Positions 26,633 through 34,836 are shown, counted from the first letter of the stretch. The stretch is 64,000 bases of DNA from Ottowia sp. (GCF_016703145.1 NZ_JADJCO010000003.1:682001-746000); one strand, 5' to 3'. Translations and numbers: made by a program. Notes: generated from the letters alone by a model not told the origin.

Positions 26633-27532
26633 GTGAGCGCCGCCGCCCTCCACACCTCGGCCCTGCACAGCCTGCCGCTGCTCGCGCGCGGCAAGGTGCG
26701 CGACAATTACGCCGTGGGCACCGACCGCCTGCTGATGGTCGCCAGCGACCGCATCAGCGCCTTCGACGTCATCATGGGCGAACCCATCCCGGGCAAGGGC
26801 GAAATCCTGACGCAAATGGCGCTGTGGTGGTTCGAGCAACTGAAGGACATCTGCCCCAACCACCTCACCGGCGATGCGCCCGAGCGCGTGGTGCAGCCCG
26901 ATGAAGTGGCGCAGGTCAGGGGCCGCAGCATGCTGGTCAAGCGCCTCAAGCCGGTGCTGATCGAGGCCGTGGTGCGCGGCTATCTGGCCGGCAGCGGCTG
27001 GAAGGAATACCAGGAAAGCCAATCCGTGTGCGGGGTGCCGCTGCCCGCCGGCCTGCGCAACGCCAGCAAACTGCCGCAGCCCATCTACACGCCGGCCGCC
27101 AAGGCCGAGTTCGGCGCGCACGACGAGAACATCACCTACGCCCGCACGGTCGAGCTGGTCGGCCCGCAGCTGGCCGCGCAGATCCGCGACACCGCGGTTG
27201 CCCTCTACACCCGCGCCGCCGCCATCGCCGCCGCCAAGGGCATCCTCATCGCCGACACCAAGTTCGAGTTCGGCCTGGACGACGCGGGCCAATTGGTGCT
27301 GATGGACGAAGTGCTCACGCCCGACTCGTCGCGCTACTGGCCGGCCGAAAGCTACGTGGAGGGACAGAACCCGCCCAGCTTCGACAAGCAGTTCCTGCGC
27401 GACTGGCTGGAGCAGGCGCAGGTGGCTGGCCGTGCTTGGCCCAAGACCCCGCCCGCGCCCGCGCTGCCCGCCGAGGTCATCGCCCGGACGGCGGCCAAGT
27501 ACCGCGAAGCGATGCAGCGGCTGGTGGCCTGA
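26633..27532 (+). CDS. purC: Phosphoribosylaminoimidazole-succinocarboxamide synthase (SAICAR synthetase)
   Basis: A 299-residue purine-synthesis enzyme. Family motifs: LARGKVRDNYAVG near residue 16, LLMVASDRISAFDVIMGE near 30, EAVVRGYLAGSGWKEYQ near 115, ILIADTKFEFGLDD near 205, and the C-terminal DEVLTPDSSRYWP near 224. The start GTG 26633 follows the aldolase stop closely; no strong ribosome site is visible, suggesting translational coupling. A second, truncated copy of its last 23 codons is found at 30415-30483. Confidence 0.95.
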   Translation: MSAAALHTSALHSLPLLARGKVRDNYAVGTDRLLMVASDRISAFDVIMGEPIPGKGEILTQMALWWFEQLKDICPNHLTGDAPERVVQPDEVAQVRGRSMLVKRLKPVLIEAVVRGYLAGSGWKEYQESQSVCGVPLPAGLRNASKLPQPIYTPAAKAEFGAHDENITYARTVELVGPQLAAQIRDTAVALYTRAAAIAAAKGILIADTKFEFGLDDAGQLVLMDEVLTPDSSRYWPAESYVEGQNPPSFDKQFLRDWLEQAQVAGRAWPKTPPAPALPAEVIARTAAKYREAMQRLVA

Positions 27533-27596
27533 TGCTATTTATTGTGTAGCTGACTGCGCAATATCCACGCCGACAAACGGCATTTTTTGCTTGCAA
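27531..27596 (+). repeat. Family A repeat, copy 7
   Basis: Starts within the purC stop codon: GATGCTATTTATTGTGTAGC, GACTGCGCAATATCC, AAACGGCATTTT. The hairpin probably terminates fba-purC. Confidence 0.75.
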
Positions 27597-27623
27597 TCGC
27601 CGTCCCGCGGGCGCACCAGGCAC

Positions 27624-28115
27624 ATGACCACAGCCCCTGATGGCCCCGCACCCGCCTGGCAGCCCTGCGGCGCGCGCTGGGTGGCCGTCTACGGCACGCT
27701 GCGCGCGGGCGGCGTCAACGACATCGCCCGCCTGCAGCCCGGCATCGCCCCCGTCGGCACCACGGTGCTGACCGGCACCCTGCACGACCTGGGCTGGTAC
27801 CCCGGCCTGTGCCTGCATGGCACGCAGCCCGTGCTGGCCGAGGTGTATGCGCTGACCCCGGCGCTGGAGCAGGCGCTGGACGGCATCGAAGGGCTGTGGC
27901 CCCAGGACGTGAGCGAATACGCCAAGCGCCTGCTCACCCCGCCCGTCGCCCTGGCCAGCGGCGGCACGCAGGCGTTGCGGGTGCTGGTCTACGAGGCGCT
28001 GCCGCGCGCCGTGCGCGGCACGCCGGTGATCGAGGCCAGCGACTGGCTGGCGTGGTTCGCGCGGACGGGGCGAGGGCGCCGGGAAACGGAGTTTCAGCTC
28101 AGGAGCCACGGATAG
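27624..28115 (+). CDS. Gamma-glutamylcyclotransferase-like (AIG2/GGCT fold) protein
   Basis: A 163-residue protein with the glycine motif VAVYGTLRAGG (residues 21-31) of the GGCT/AIG2 fold, then LHDLGWYPGL, VLAEVYALTPALEQALDGIEG and a conserved tail. Members release 5-oxoproline from gamma-glutamyl peptides, but many bacterial homologues are uncharacterised. The ATG at 27624 is 28 bases after a family A repeat. It marks the left side of the accessory region. Confidence 0.8.
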   Translation: MTTAPDGPAPAWQPCGARWVAVYGTLRAGGVNDIARLQPGIAPVGTTVLTGTLHDLGWYPGLCLHGTQPVLAEVYALTPALEQALDGIEGLWPQDVSEYAKRLLTPPVALASGGTQALRVLVYEALPRAVRGTPVIEASDWLAWFARTGRGRRETEFQLRSHG

Positions 28116-28175
28116 GGTTCCGACCCTCGCCTTCCGAGGGCGGGTTCGCGATCGCCTGGGCACGCACCTTGGCGC

Positions 28176-28997
28176 GTGTCAGGGCCGAGGCCGCCACCGG
28201 CAGATCGCTTGCCAGCGGATGCACGCCGATGGCGGGCGGGTTGGCGGAGGGTCTGGGCGCGCGCTTACGCTGGCCGCTACCCGCGCCTGGTGGCGTGGCT
28301 GCGGCGCATGCACGATCACGGTGCGGTCCTGTGCTCGGCCTGCTCCGGCATCTTCCTGCTCGCCGAAACCGGCTTGTTCGACGGCAAGGATGCCACCGTG
28401 CACTTCGCCTACGCGCGGCAGTTCATGGCGGCCCACCCGGCCGTCACGATCCATCCCAAGCGGGTGCTGGTGATCGCGGGCCCGCGCGAGGACCTGGTGA
28501 GTTCGGGCGCCTCGACCACCTGGCACGACATGGTGCTGTACCTGATCGCGCGCCATGCCGGCGCCACCGACGCGCAGGCGCTGGTCCGCCTGTTCGCGCT
28601 GCAGTGGCACCAGGACGGCCTGGCGCCCTACATCACCTTCGAGGGCAAGAGCGACCATGGCGACGCCGAGATCGAGGCGGCGCGGCGGTGGCTTGCCACG
28701 TATTTCTCGGTGGCCCGCCCGGTGGACGAGATGATCAGGCGGTCAGCGCTCGCCGAGCGCACCTTCAGGCGCTTCACCGCGGCCACAGGCATCGCGCCCA
28801 TTGCCTACGTCCAACGGTTGCGCGTCGAGGATGCCAAGCGCCGGCTGGAGCGCACCGACGACCCTGTCGACGAGATTGGCTGGCGCGTGGGCGACGAGGA
28901 AGCGGCGTTCTTCCGCCGCCTGTTCAAGCGCACCACCGGCATGGCCCCGGGTGCCTACGGCAAGCGATTTCGGATCCCCGATTTTGCGCGGACCTGA
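28176..28997 (+). pseudogene. GlxA-type AraC regulator, 5'-truncated
   Basis: The 273-residue frame contains the second half of a DJ-1/PfpI-like domain (YPRLVAWLRRMHDHGAVLC then SACSGIFLLAETGLFDGK, the nucleophile-elbow region) and a complete AraC-type helix-turn-helix (ALAERTFRRFTAATGIAPIAYV then DEIGWRVGDEEAAFFRRLFKRTTGMAPGAYGKRF). Full GlxA-family proteins are about 320 residues; the first 80 or so of the DJ-1 fold are missing, and the residues before YPRLVAW look unrelated. Only 60 bases separate it from the previous gene, so the missing part is not nearby. Probably a remnant, although the DNA-binding half could still be expressed. Confidence 0.65.
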
Positions 28998-29058
28998 GCA
29001 GGCCAAGGGGATGATGCGCTGGGTGAAGATTTCATCAGCCTCCGTTTGTCAGCCTCAT

Positions 29059-29127
29059 TTTGCTATTTATAAGATAGCTAAAAATGCAATATTGGCGCTG
29101 GCTAAAGGCGGATTTGATTCGAAATCA
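29059..29127 (+). repeat. Family A repeat, copy 8
   Basis: Textbook copy: GCTATTTATAAGATAGC, AATGCAATATTGGCGCTGGC, AAAGGCGG, TTTGATTCGAAATC. Confidence 0.8.
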
Positions 29128-29185
29128 CTGCGCAGATGTCGGTGCGCCGCGATGCCGGCCTGGAATTCATCCCGCGTGGGGCGTT

Positions 29186-29292
29186 GCGTTCGGCGAGGCC
29201 ATCGGGCAGGTCGGGCACGAGGCGCTTCATGAGCGCATCGAACGCCACGGCTGGGCTCCACGCCATGCCTTTGGCGATCAGCGAGCCGAGGC
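29186..29292 (-). pseudogene. Remnant: C-terminal tail of an ATPase paralogous to the one at 37779-38966
   Basis: In the minus frame the sequence reads SLIAKGMAWSP, then FDALMKRLVPDLP. The intact ATPase ends with SLIAKGMVWSPNHGDTAF and FDAFMKRIMPG. The DNA is near-identical over the first 30 bases, and an internal stretch (HGDTAFTVPM) is deleted. No ATPase domain precedes it; the VOC gene abuts instead. Confidence 0.7.
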
Positions 29293-29295
29293 CCT

Positions 29296-29733
29296 TCAGA
29301 AAGTGACGACCACCGAGGCGGCGCTGCGCCGTGCCTCGCCGTGGAACACGGCCTCGATGTTGTTGCCGTCCGGGTCGAGGACGAAGGCCGCGTAGTAGCC
29401 GGGGTGGTAGGGGCGCTCCCCCGGCGCGCCGTTGTCGCGGCCGCCATGCGCGAGCGCGGCCTGGTGGAACGCATCCACCATGGCGCGGTCCCGGGCCTGG
29501 AAAGCCAGGTGGTGGCGTCCCGTGAGCTGGCCCGCGGCGGCGGGGCTGTCGGCGCTGGAGACGAACAGCTCGTCGGCCCAGAAGTAGCTGTCCTCCTGCC
29601 CGCCCAGCTCGATGCCCAGGACATTGAACACCGCCTGGTAGAACCCCGGGCTGGCGGGCAGGTCGCGTACCACGAGCTGGACGTGGTCGATGAGGCGGCG
29701 AAGGTGCAGTTGCTGTGCTTCCAACAGCGGCAA
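29296..29733 (-). CDS. VOC (glyoxalase/dioxygenase superfamily) protein
   Basis: A 145-residue vicinal-oxygen-chelate protein: RLIDHVQLVVRDL (first metal-ligand His) near residue 16, FYQAVFNVLGIEL, HHLAFQARD near residue 75 and a terminal FVLDPDGNNIEAVFHG with the usual Glu ligand near residue 128. Substrate is unknown; VOC proteins include glyoxalases, fosfomycin-type thiol transferases and dioxygenases. Its 3' end abuts an ATPase remnant and its 5' end a short foreign fragment, so it sits in a mosaic region. The start at 29733 is the only in-frame ATG with the family start. Confidence 0.82.
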   Translation of the reverse strand: MPLLEAQQLHLRRLIDHVQLVVRDLPASPGFYQAVFNVLGIELGGQEDSYFWADELFVSSADSPAAAGQLTGRHHLAFQARDRAMVDAFHQAALAHGGRDNGAPGERPYHPGYYAAFVLDPDGNNIEAVFHGEARRSAASVVVTF

Positions 29734-29734
29734 C

Positions 29735-29902
29735 GCCGGGATGGACGCGGCCTACGGCGGCGCGCGGCAGGGGTACGCCAGCGCGGGGAATATCTACGGG
29801 AGCATCGCGCAGCAACAGGCAGCGGCGAACGCGAGCGAAATGGGAGGGATCGGCGCTGGCATTGGCGCTATTGGCACCGTGGCTGGCGCCGTCATCATCT
29901 GA
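29735..29902 (+). other. Open C-terminal fragment resembling a phage virion/injection protein tail
   Basis: About 55 codons in the plus frame, ending in TGA at 29902, read NAGMDAAYGGARQGYASAG then GNIYGSIAQQQAAANASEMG and an alanine/glycine hydrophobic end. This composition resembles the C-termini of podophage-type internal virion proteins. No other phage gene is present. Weak call. Confidence 0.3.
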
Positions 29903-29905
29903 GCG

Positions 29906-30178
29906 TCAGTCGCAGCGAAACTTGATTTCCGCGCTCGCGTACACCGACATCGAGGCATCCACACTCTGGTCGGAGAGAAGCCTGAACTTCTTGCCTTCCT
30001 TGGCGCAGCGATCCTGGGCTTCCTTGATGAGATCGGCTTTCACGGAACTGCCAGACCAGCCTACGCCGCCGTGGGTGCCCAGCATGTAGGCGCCATCACC
30101 CAGATCTACAACGCCCGTCGTAGTGGTGCACCCGGCCAGCAAAGCAGCCACCCCAGCCGCAGCAATCAGCTTCCTCAT
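29906..30178 (-). CDS. Small lipoprotein, unknown function
   Basis: A 90-residue protein: signal KLIAAAGVAALLAGC with lipobox LLAGC, then a short mature domain (TTTTGVVDLGDGAYMLG, ADLIKEAQDRCAKEGKKF). A C-terminal Cys pairs with the one in QDRCAKE. Start ATG 30178 is preferred because GGAG lies six bases upstream; ATG 30184 is too close to it. Family not recognised by name; similar small lipoproteins are common in betaproteobacterial accessory DNA. Confidence 0.75.
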   Translation of the reverse strand: MRKLIAAAGVAALLAGCTTTTGVVDLGDGAYMLGTHGGVGWSGSSVKADLIKEAQDRCAKEGKKFRLLSDQSVDASMSVYASAEIKFRCD

Positions 30179-30269
30179 CTTCATCTCCGTGTGTTGAATG
30201 CAAGGAAGTGTATCAAGCATTGAAGTGGCCGCACCCCCTTGACAACCGCCAACGTCTGACTAAGTTGCG

Positions 30270-30400
30270 CCGCATTTCCATGCTCGCATCTGTACGCTCC
30301 TTCTCAAACAGGCCGGGGCCTTTGGTGGGAGCATTCCATGAAGAGGGGAGCCGGCTGTCGGCAGGCCATGGGAATCAAGTCTCATCCGACCCCATTTCCA
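30270..30400. repeat. Repeat element C, copy 1, ending in family B motif
   Basis: From ATTTCCATGCTCG through TACGCTCCTTCTCAAACAGG to a GAGCCGGCTGTCGG block, then TCATCCGACCCCATTT (30382-30397). It is about 130 bases long and closely similar to 33455-33575. Inverted ATTCC/GGAAT arms could form a stem. Confidence 0.65.
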
Positions 30401-30414
30401 CCACCATTTCCACA

Positions 30415-30483
30415 CTGCCCGCCGAGGTGATCGAGCAGACCGCCGCCAAGTACGGCGAGGCGATGCAGCGCCTGCTGGGTTGA
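30415..30483 (+). pseudogene. Duplicated 3' end of purC (22 residues)
   Basis: Encodes LPAEVIEQTAAKYGEAMQRL plus LG and a stop, against LPAEVIARTAAKYREAMQRL plus VA at the end of purC. A family A repeat follows the stop in both places. It starts 17 bases after a family B motif. Confidence 0.8.
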
Positions 30484-30485
30484 CG

Positions 30486-30550
30486 CTTCAAATAAGATAG
30501 CTGTCTGCGCAATGCAGGAGCGGATCAAAGCCCCTATTTCATTCGAAATC
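30486..30550 (+). repeat. Family A repeat, copy 9
   Basis: CAAATAAGATAGCTGTCTGC, GCAATGCAGGAGCGG and TTTCATTCGAAATC. It follows the purC-tail copy. Confidence 0.7.
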
Positions 30551-30696
30551 CGACGGCGGATGTAGGGGGCCTGGCGAAAATTCGCCATCGCGGCAGAATC
30601 GCGGGGGGCTTCGGCTTGACTTGCGTCAAGAAGCCGCTGGGCTTGCCCGAAGCGTCTCGCCTCATTCACCGCTGGATTTCATAGAAGGACAACAAC

Positions 30697-33003
30697 ATGC
30701 TCGCCAGGAAGTTCTTTTCCGTGGTGCTGGCCGTCATCGCGATTTTTCTCATTGCGATGGGGGCCCGGCTCCTGCTCATGGGCGGCTCGCTCTATTACGC
30801 GCTGATCGGCCTGGTTTATGCCGCGTCGGCCATCGCGATGTGGAAGAGCAGCACCCGTGCCGTCCACCTGCTGGGGCTGGCGTTGCTGGCCACCATCGCG
30901 TGGTCCTTCCACGAGGTCGGGACCGCGTATTGGGGGCTCTTCCCTCGGCTGCTGGTGCCGCTGGGACTGTTCTTCGTCGGGGCGCTCCTGTTTGCCTCCG
31001 TGAAACCCATGGGGGTGTGGGCCCTCGTCGGCCTCGTCGCGTTCGTCGGCTTCTTCGCGCGCGCTTTCATGGCGGTGCCCGAGGTGTCCCATCAGAAAAG
31101 CGCCGACTACAAGATCGCCAAGTCCGACAACACCCCGCTCGACTGGACGGCCTACGGCCGCGACACCCTGGGCGTGCGGTATTCGCCCTTCACCCAGATC
31201 AGCCGCGACAACGTGAAGGACCTGCAACCGGCCTGGACCTACAGGACCGAGCGCGACCTGACCATTCCTAACTCAGCCGACCAGAACACCCCGCTGCAGA
31301 TCGGCAACACGCTGTATTCGTGCACGCCCCAGAACGCGGTGCACGCCATCAACGCCACCACCGGCCAGCGCGAGTGGCTGTTCGAGGCCAAGGCCACCAC
31401 CTACGCCTGGGCGCGCTGCCGCGGCCTGGGCTACCACCGCGACGCCCAGGCGCCGGCCGGCCAGGCCTGCGCCGCCCGCATCATCGGCAACACCGTGGAC
31501 GGCCGCCTGTTCGCGCTGGACGCCAAGACCGGCGCCCTGTGCCCCGGCTTCGGCCACCAGGGCGTGGTGAACCTGCGCGACAAGATGGGCCCGATCGGGC
31601 CGGGCTACTACTACCAGACCTCGGCGCCGCTGGTCGCGGGCGACAAGATCGTGGTGGGCGGCTGGATCTCCGACAACCAGAAGCTCGGCGAGCCCGCCGG
31701 CGCGGTGCGCGCCTTCGACGTGCGCAGCGGCGCGCTGGTCTGGGCCTGGGACCCGGGCAACGCCGCGGTCGGCAAGGACCCCGTGAACGGCAACAGCTAC
31801 ACCCTGGGCACCCCGAACATGTGGACCCACGCCGCCTACGACCCCGCCCTGGACACCATCTACGCGCCCATGGGCAACGCCGGCACCGACTATTACAACG
31901 CCGGCCGCCCGAAGGAATCGCTGAAGTACAACGCCGCGCTGGTGGCCCTCGACGCTGGCACCGGCAAGCCCAAGTGGGCGTTCCAGACCACCCACCACGA
32001 CCTGTGGGACTACGACATTCCGGCGCAGCCCGCGCTGCTCGACATGAAGAACGACCAGGGGCAGATGGTGCCGGCGGTGCTGGTCTTCACCAAGCGCGGC
32101 CAGATCTTCGCGCTGGACCGCCGCAGCGGCGAGCCCATCGCCAAGGTGGACGAGCGCCCCGTGCCCACCAACGGCGCCATCCCGGAGAACACCGTGTCGC
32201 CGACGCAGCCCTATTCCAGCCTGCCCAACATCGGCGCCGGCCGCCTGAGCGAGGCCTCGTCCTGGGGCATGACGATGTTCGACCAATTGATGTGCCGCAT
32301 CAGCTTCAAGCAGATGCGCTATGACGGCGACTTCACGCAGCCCGGCCTGGACTGGAGCATCTCCAGCCCCGGCGCCCTGGGCGGCATGAACTGGGGCAGC
32401 GCCTCGTACGACCCCGAGAACCGCCGGCTGTTCGTCAACGACATCCGCCTGGTGAACACGCGCCGCATCATCCCGCGCGCGGAATACGAGGCCATCGCCA
32501 AGGTGCGCCCGCCCACGCCGGACGGCCACGGCCTGGCGGCCATGGAAGGCACGCCCTACGGCGTGCTGACCGGCGTGTGGTATTCCGCGCTCGGCGTGCC
32601 CTGCCAGCAGCCGCCCCTGGGCACCGTCACCGCCATCGACCTCGACAGCCGCCAGATCGCCTGGCAAGTGCCCGCCGGCACCGCCAAGGAACTCGGCCCG
32701 CTGGGCATCAAGTTCCGCCTGCCCATGGTCATGGGCATGCCCACCTACGCCGGCACGTCCACCACCGCCGGCGGCCTGGTGTTCTTCGCCGGCTTCCAGG
32801 ACTTCTACCTGCGCGCCTACGACGCCGAGACCGGCGAGGAGCTGTGGAAGTACGCGCTGCCCGTCGGCTCCAGCGCCACGCCGATGAGCTACATCTCCCC
32901 CGTCGACCAGCGGCAATACGTCGTCGTCTCGGTCGGCGGCGCCGCCCGCGCCAAGGAGGCCGGCGACTACGTCATGGCCTTCGCGCTGCCGAAGCGTCCG
33001 TAG
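30697..33003 (+). CDS. gcd: Membrane-bound PQQ-dependent dehydrogenase, glucose/quinate/shikimate family
   Basis: A 768-residue quinoprotein that oxidises a sugar or polyol (typically glucose to gluconolactone) at the periplasmic face and passes electrons to ubiquinone. The first 125 residues hold about five hydrophobic helices. The rest is an eight-bladed propeller domain: DWTAYGRDTLGVRYSPFTQI near residue 147, NTPLQIGNTLYSCTPQNAV near 195, FQTTHHDLWDYDIPAQPALL near 429, PAVLVFTKRGQIFALDRRSG, and a C-terminal GGLVFFAGFQDFYLRAYDAETGEELW spread over two blades. AGAAGGA precedes ATG 30697. No pqq synthesis genes are in the window. Substrate is not decided by sequence reading. Confidence 0.92.
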   Translation: MLARKFFSVVLAVIAIFLIAMGARLLLMGGSLYYALIGLVYAASAIAMWKSSTRAVHLLGLALLATIAWSFHEVGTAYWGLFPRLLVPLGLFFVGALLFASVKPMGVWALVGLVAFVGFFARAFMAVPEVSHQKSADYKIAKSDNTPLDWTAYGRDTLGVRYSPFTQISRDNVKDLQPAWTYRTERDLTIPNSADQNTPLQIGNTLYSCTPQNAVHAINATTGQREWLFEAKATTYAWARCRGLGYHRDAQAPAGQACAARIIGNTVDGRLFALDAKTGALCPGFGHQGVVNLRDKMGPIGPGYYYQTSAPLVAGDKIVVGGWISDNQKLGEPAGAVRAFDVRSGALVWAWDPGNAAVGKDPVNGNSYTLGTPNMWTHAAYDPALDTIYAPMGNAGTDYYNAGRPKESLKYNAALVALDAGTGKPKWAFQTTHHDLWDYDIPAQPALLDMKNDQGQMVPAVLVFTKRGQIFALDRRSGEPIAKVDERPVPTNGAIPENTVSPTQPYSSLPNIGAGRLSEASSWGMTMFDQLMCRISFKQMRYDGDFTQPGLDWSISSPGALGGMNWGSASYDPENRRLFVNDIRLVNTRRIIPRAEYEAIAKVRPPTPDGHGLAAMEGTPYGVLTGVWYSALGVPCQQPPLGTVTAIDLDSRQIAWQVPAGTAKELGPLGIKFRLPMVMGMPTYAGTSTTAGGLVFFAGFQDFYLRAYDAETGEELWKYALPVGSSATPMSYISPVDQRQYVVVSVGGAARAKEAGDYVMAFALPKRP

Positions 33004-33030
33004 CGGCGCCGACAGCGCCGCTCGGTCTTT
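33002..33030 (+). terminator. Intrinsic terminator after gcd
   Basis: AGCGGCGC (33002-33009), loop CGACA, GCGCCGCT (33015-33022), then a T-rich tract CGGTCTTTTGCTTTT. It overlaps the gcd stop codon. Confidence 0.75.
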
Positions 33031-33090
33031 TGCTTTTAGTTTGATAGCTACTGGCGCTTGTCTGGCACCGGCCTGAGGCACTTTTGACTG
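33031..33090 (+). repeat. Family A repeat, copy 10
   Basis: TTTGATAGCTACTGGCGCTTG, TGGCACCGGCCTGAGGC, TTTTGACTG. This variant carries GGCGCTTG in place of GCGCAATAT. Confidence 0.65.
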
Positions 33091-33199
33091 CTGAAGTCAT
33101 GCCGAGGACGGGGTCATGCAGATGGGCGCGGTGGCAGACGGTGGCGTACACCGGGACAACCGCTCGACTACCGCTGCCGCTCGATGAACGCCAGCGGGA

Positions 33200-33218
33200 A
33201 ATTTAATCTGACCCTGAG
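33200..33218 (-). repeat. Family B motif (AATCTGACCC form)
   Basis: AATTTAATCTGACCCTGAG. It opens a stretch (33200-33400) whose minus frame (33368-33168, ending GENLRVRLNFPL and a few more residues) I cannot assign. Confidence 0.5.
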
Positions 33219-33403
33219 GTTTTCCCCACGGAGAGAGGCCTGGCACATCTTCACCAGCTTGCCGATGGAGGCGTGCTGGGGCTTGGTGTCGGTGAGGAGC
33301 GCTTCGCCCATCTGGATGAAGCCAGGGGAGGATGCTTTACGGCCGGCAGGATGGAGGGTGTCTTCCATGAGGGTCGTGTGCTATCGCGGGGAAAAATGGA
33401 GAG

Positions 33404-33423
33404 AAATGGGGTTAGATGAAGAC
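33404..33423 (+). repeat. Family B motif (GGGGTTAGATGAA form)
   Basis: AAATGGGGTTAGATGAAGAC, opposite in orientation to its neighbours at 33200 and 33557. Confidence 0.5.
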
Positions 33424-33454
33424 AAATGCAGTTCGATAATTATCGGAGCGCGGT

Positions 33455-33575
33455 TGCTGTGTTTCCATCGGTACGCTCCTTCAAACAAGCCGGGCCTTCG
33501 GTGTGAGGCATTCTGTGAAGAGGGAAGTCGGCTGTCGGAATGCCGTGAGGAATAATATTTCATCTGACCCCATTT
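33455..33575. repeat. Repeat element C, copy 2, ending in family B motif
   Basis: Same segment as 30270-30400: TTTCCATCGGTACGCTCC, TTCAAACAAGCCGGGCC, then GGCATTC and GAATGCC arms that can form a stem. It ends ATTTCATCTGACCCCATTT at 33557-33575. Confidence 0.7.
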
Positions 33576-33650
33576 CCCTCCATTTCCCTCCATTTCCCAT
33601 TGCTTGATTCTGGTCCTTCGAGCCGCCTCATTTCCTGATACATTTTAGAG

Positions 33651-33674
33651 ACCGGTACAACCGGTTGTACCGGT
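33651..33674. promoter_or_regulatory. 24-bp perfect palindrome upstream of the asparaginase gene
   Basis: Three ACCGGT hexamers are spaced by ACA and TGT, so the whole 24 bases read the same on both strands. It is followed by CCAACCAACTGCG and the TATAAA at 33688. Position over the -35 region suggests an operator for a LacI- or GntR-type regulator. Confidence 0.6.
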
Positions 33675-33687
33675 CCAACCAACTGCG

Positions 33688-33693
33688 TATAAA
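33688..33693 (+). promoter_or_regulatory. Candidate -10 box (TATAAA) for the asparaginase gene
   Basis: TATAAA 37 bases before ATG 33731, in AT-rich DNA directly after the palindrome. Confidence 0.5.
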
Positions 33694-33730
33694 TCATGCG
33701 CAGCCCTTTACCATTTTTAAGGTCTGACGT

Positions 33731-34786
33731 ATGTCCAACAAACCCGTTCAACTTACTCTCTTTACGGCACTTCTCATCAGCTCAATAAGTGTTTGGGCTC
33801 AGTCAAAGCCTATAGTGGCGTTCGTTGCTACCGGCGGAACGATCGCCATGAAAATTGACCCCATTAAGAACGCTCCTGTGCCAGCGATCAATGGCGATGA
33901 CCTTTTGGCTACTGTGCCTGATATTGGCAAATACGCCACGATAGAGGTGAATAATATCTCCAATGTTCCGTCGGACTACATGAATCCAACTCGATGGGTT
34001 CAATTGACAAAAGTGGTTCAGACCGCACTGGACAGAGCCGATGTGTCTGGCGTAATCGTGTCTCATGGAACGGACACGCTGGAGGAAACAGCATACTGGT
34101 TGGACGTCACGCTCGATGTGAAAAAGCCAGTCGTTCTCATCGGTGCTCAGCGCAACGCGTCTGCTCCGGATTTTGATGGGCCGCGGAACCTGCTGAATGC
34201 CACTCGAATCGTGATTGACCCATCATCGAAGGGCAAAGGTGTCATGCTGGCAATGAACAATCAAATCAATTCGGCAAGATACGTCACCAAGACTCATACA
34301 GCCAACGTCGAAACTTTTAATTCAGGTGAATTTGGCTTCTTGGGCGAGGTTTACCCGGACAGGGTGATGTACGCAAATGCGCCAGTGCGCCGCCAGCATG
34401 TGCCGATCAGGACAGAGAAGATGCCTGACGTCGAAATCGTCCCCATGTACGGCGGAGCGGATGGCGTTGCCCTACGCAACGCTGTGGACAGGGGAGTCAA
34501 GGGAATTGTTGTTCAAGGCGCAGGCATGGGCAACATGAACGAATCCCTGTATGAGGCTGTCAAATATGCGATTTCAAAGGGCGTCCCGGTGGTTGTATCG
34601 ACCAGGGTTCCGAATGGCCGGGTGATGGCGAACTACGGCTACGCAGGTGGCGGAAAAACTACCTACGATGCAGGAGCCGTGATGGCTGACGACTTGAAGG
34701 CACCCAAAGCACGCATACTACTGATGCTGCTGTTGCAAAACGGAGTGACGAGTAAGGCGGACCTGCAAGAAGCTTTCAATAAGTGA
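33731..34786 (+). CDS. ansB: Type II (periplasmic) L-asparaginase
   Basis: A 351-residue enzyme hydrolysing asparagine to aspartate and ammonia. The signal peptide is LTLFTALLISSISVWAQS. Catalytic motifs are both present: ATGGTIAMK near residue 33 (nucleophile Thr) and VSHGTDTLEETAYWLD near 109 (second Thr and Asp). Other family blocks are LIGAQRNASAPDFDGPRNLL and IVVQGAGMGNMNESLY. Its GC content is clearly lower than that of its neighbours and codon use includes many A/T-ending codons, so it was probably acquired. It has its own operator-like palindrome, -10 box, AAGG ribosome site and a terminator, and is bracketed by inward-facing family B motifs. Confidence 0.93.
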   Translation: MSNKPVQLTLFTALLISSISVWAQSKPIVAFVATGGTIAMKIDPIKNAPVPAINGDDLLATVPDIGKYATIEVNNISNVPSDYMNPTRWVQLTKVVQTALDRADVSGVIVSHGTDTLEETAYWLDVTLDVKKPVVLIGAQRNASAPDFDGPRNLLNATRIVIDPSSKGKGVMLAMNNQINSARYVTKTHTANVETFNSGEFGFLGEVYPDRVMYANAPVRRQHVPIRTEKMPDVEIVPMYGGADGVALRNAVDRGVKGIVVQGAGMGNMNESLYEAVKYAISKGVPVVVSTRVPNGRVMANYGYAGGGKTTYDAGAVMADDLKAPKARILLMLLLQNGVTSKADLQEAFNK

Positions 34787-34802
34787 ATAGATAATGGTCT
34801 GT

Positions 34803-34836
34803 CCACCTCTCGGTAGTAGAGAGGTGGCAGAAAAAT
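34803..34836 (+). terminator. Intrinsic terminator after the asparaginase gene
   Basis: CCACCTCTC (34803-34811), loop GGTAGTA, GAGAGGTGG (34819-34827), then CAGAAAAATTTT. Confidence 0.65.

Noticed and set aside
30208..30483. 91-residue plus frame upstream of gcd
   Set aside because: Chimera of repeat element C and the duplicated purC tail; no own start signal.
33168..33368. 66-residue minus frame ending in GENLRVRLNFPL and a few residues more
   Set aside because: No recognisable family, crosses a GGGGTCAGAT motif; may be part of a repeat rather than a gene, so not annotated as CDS.
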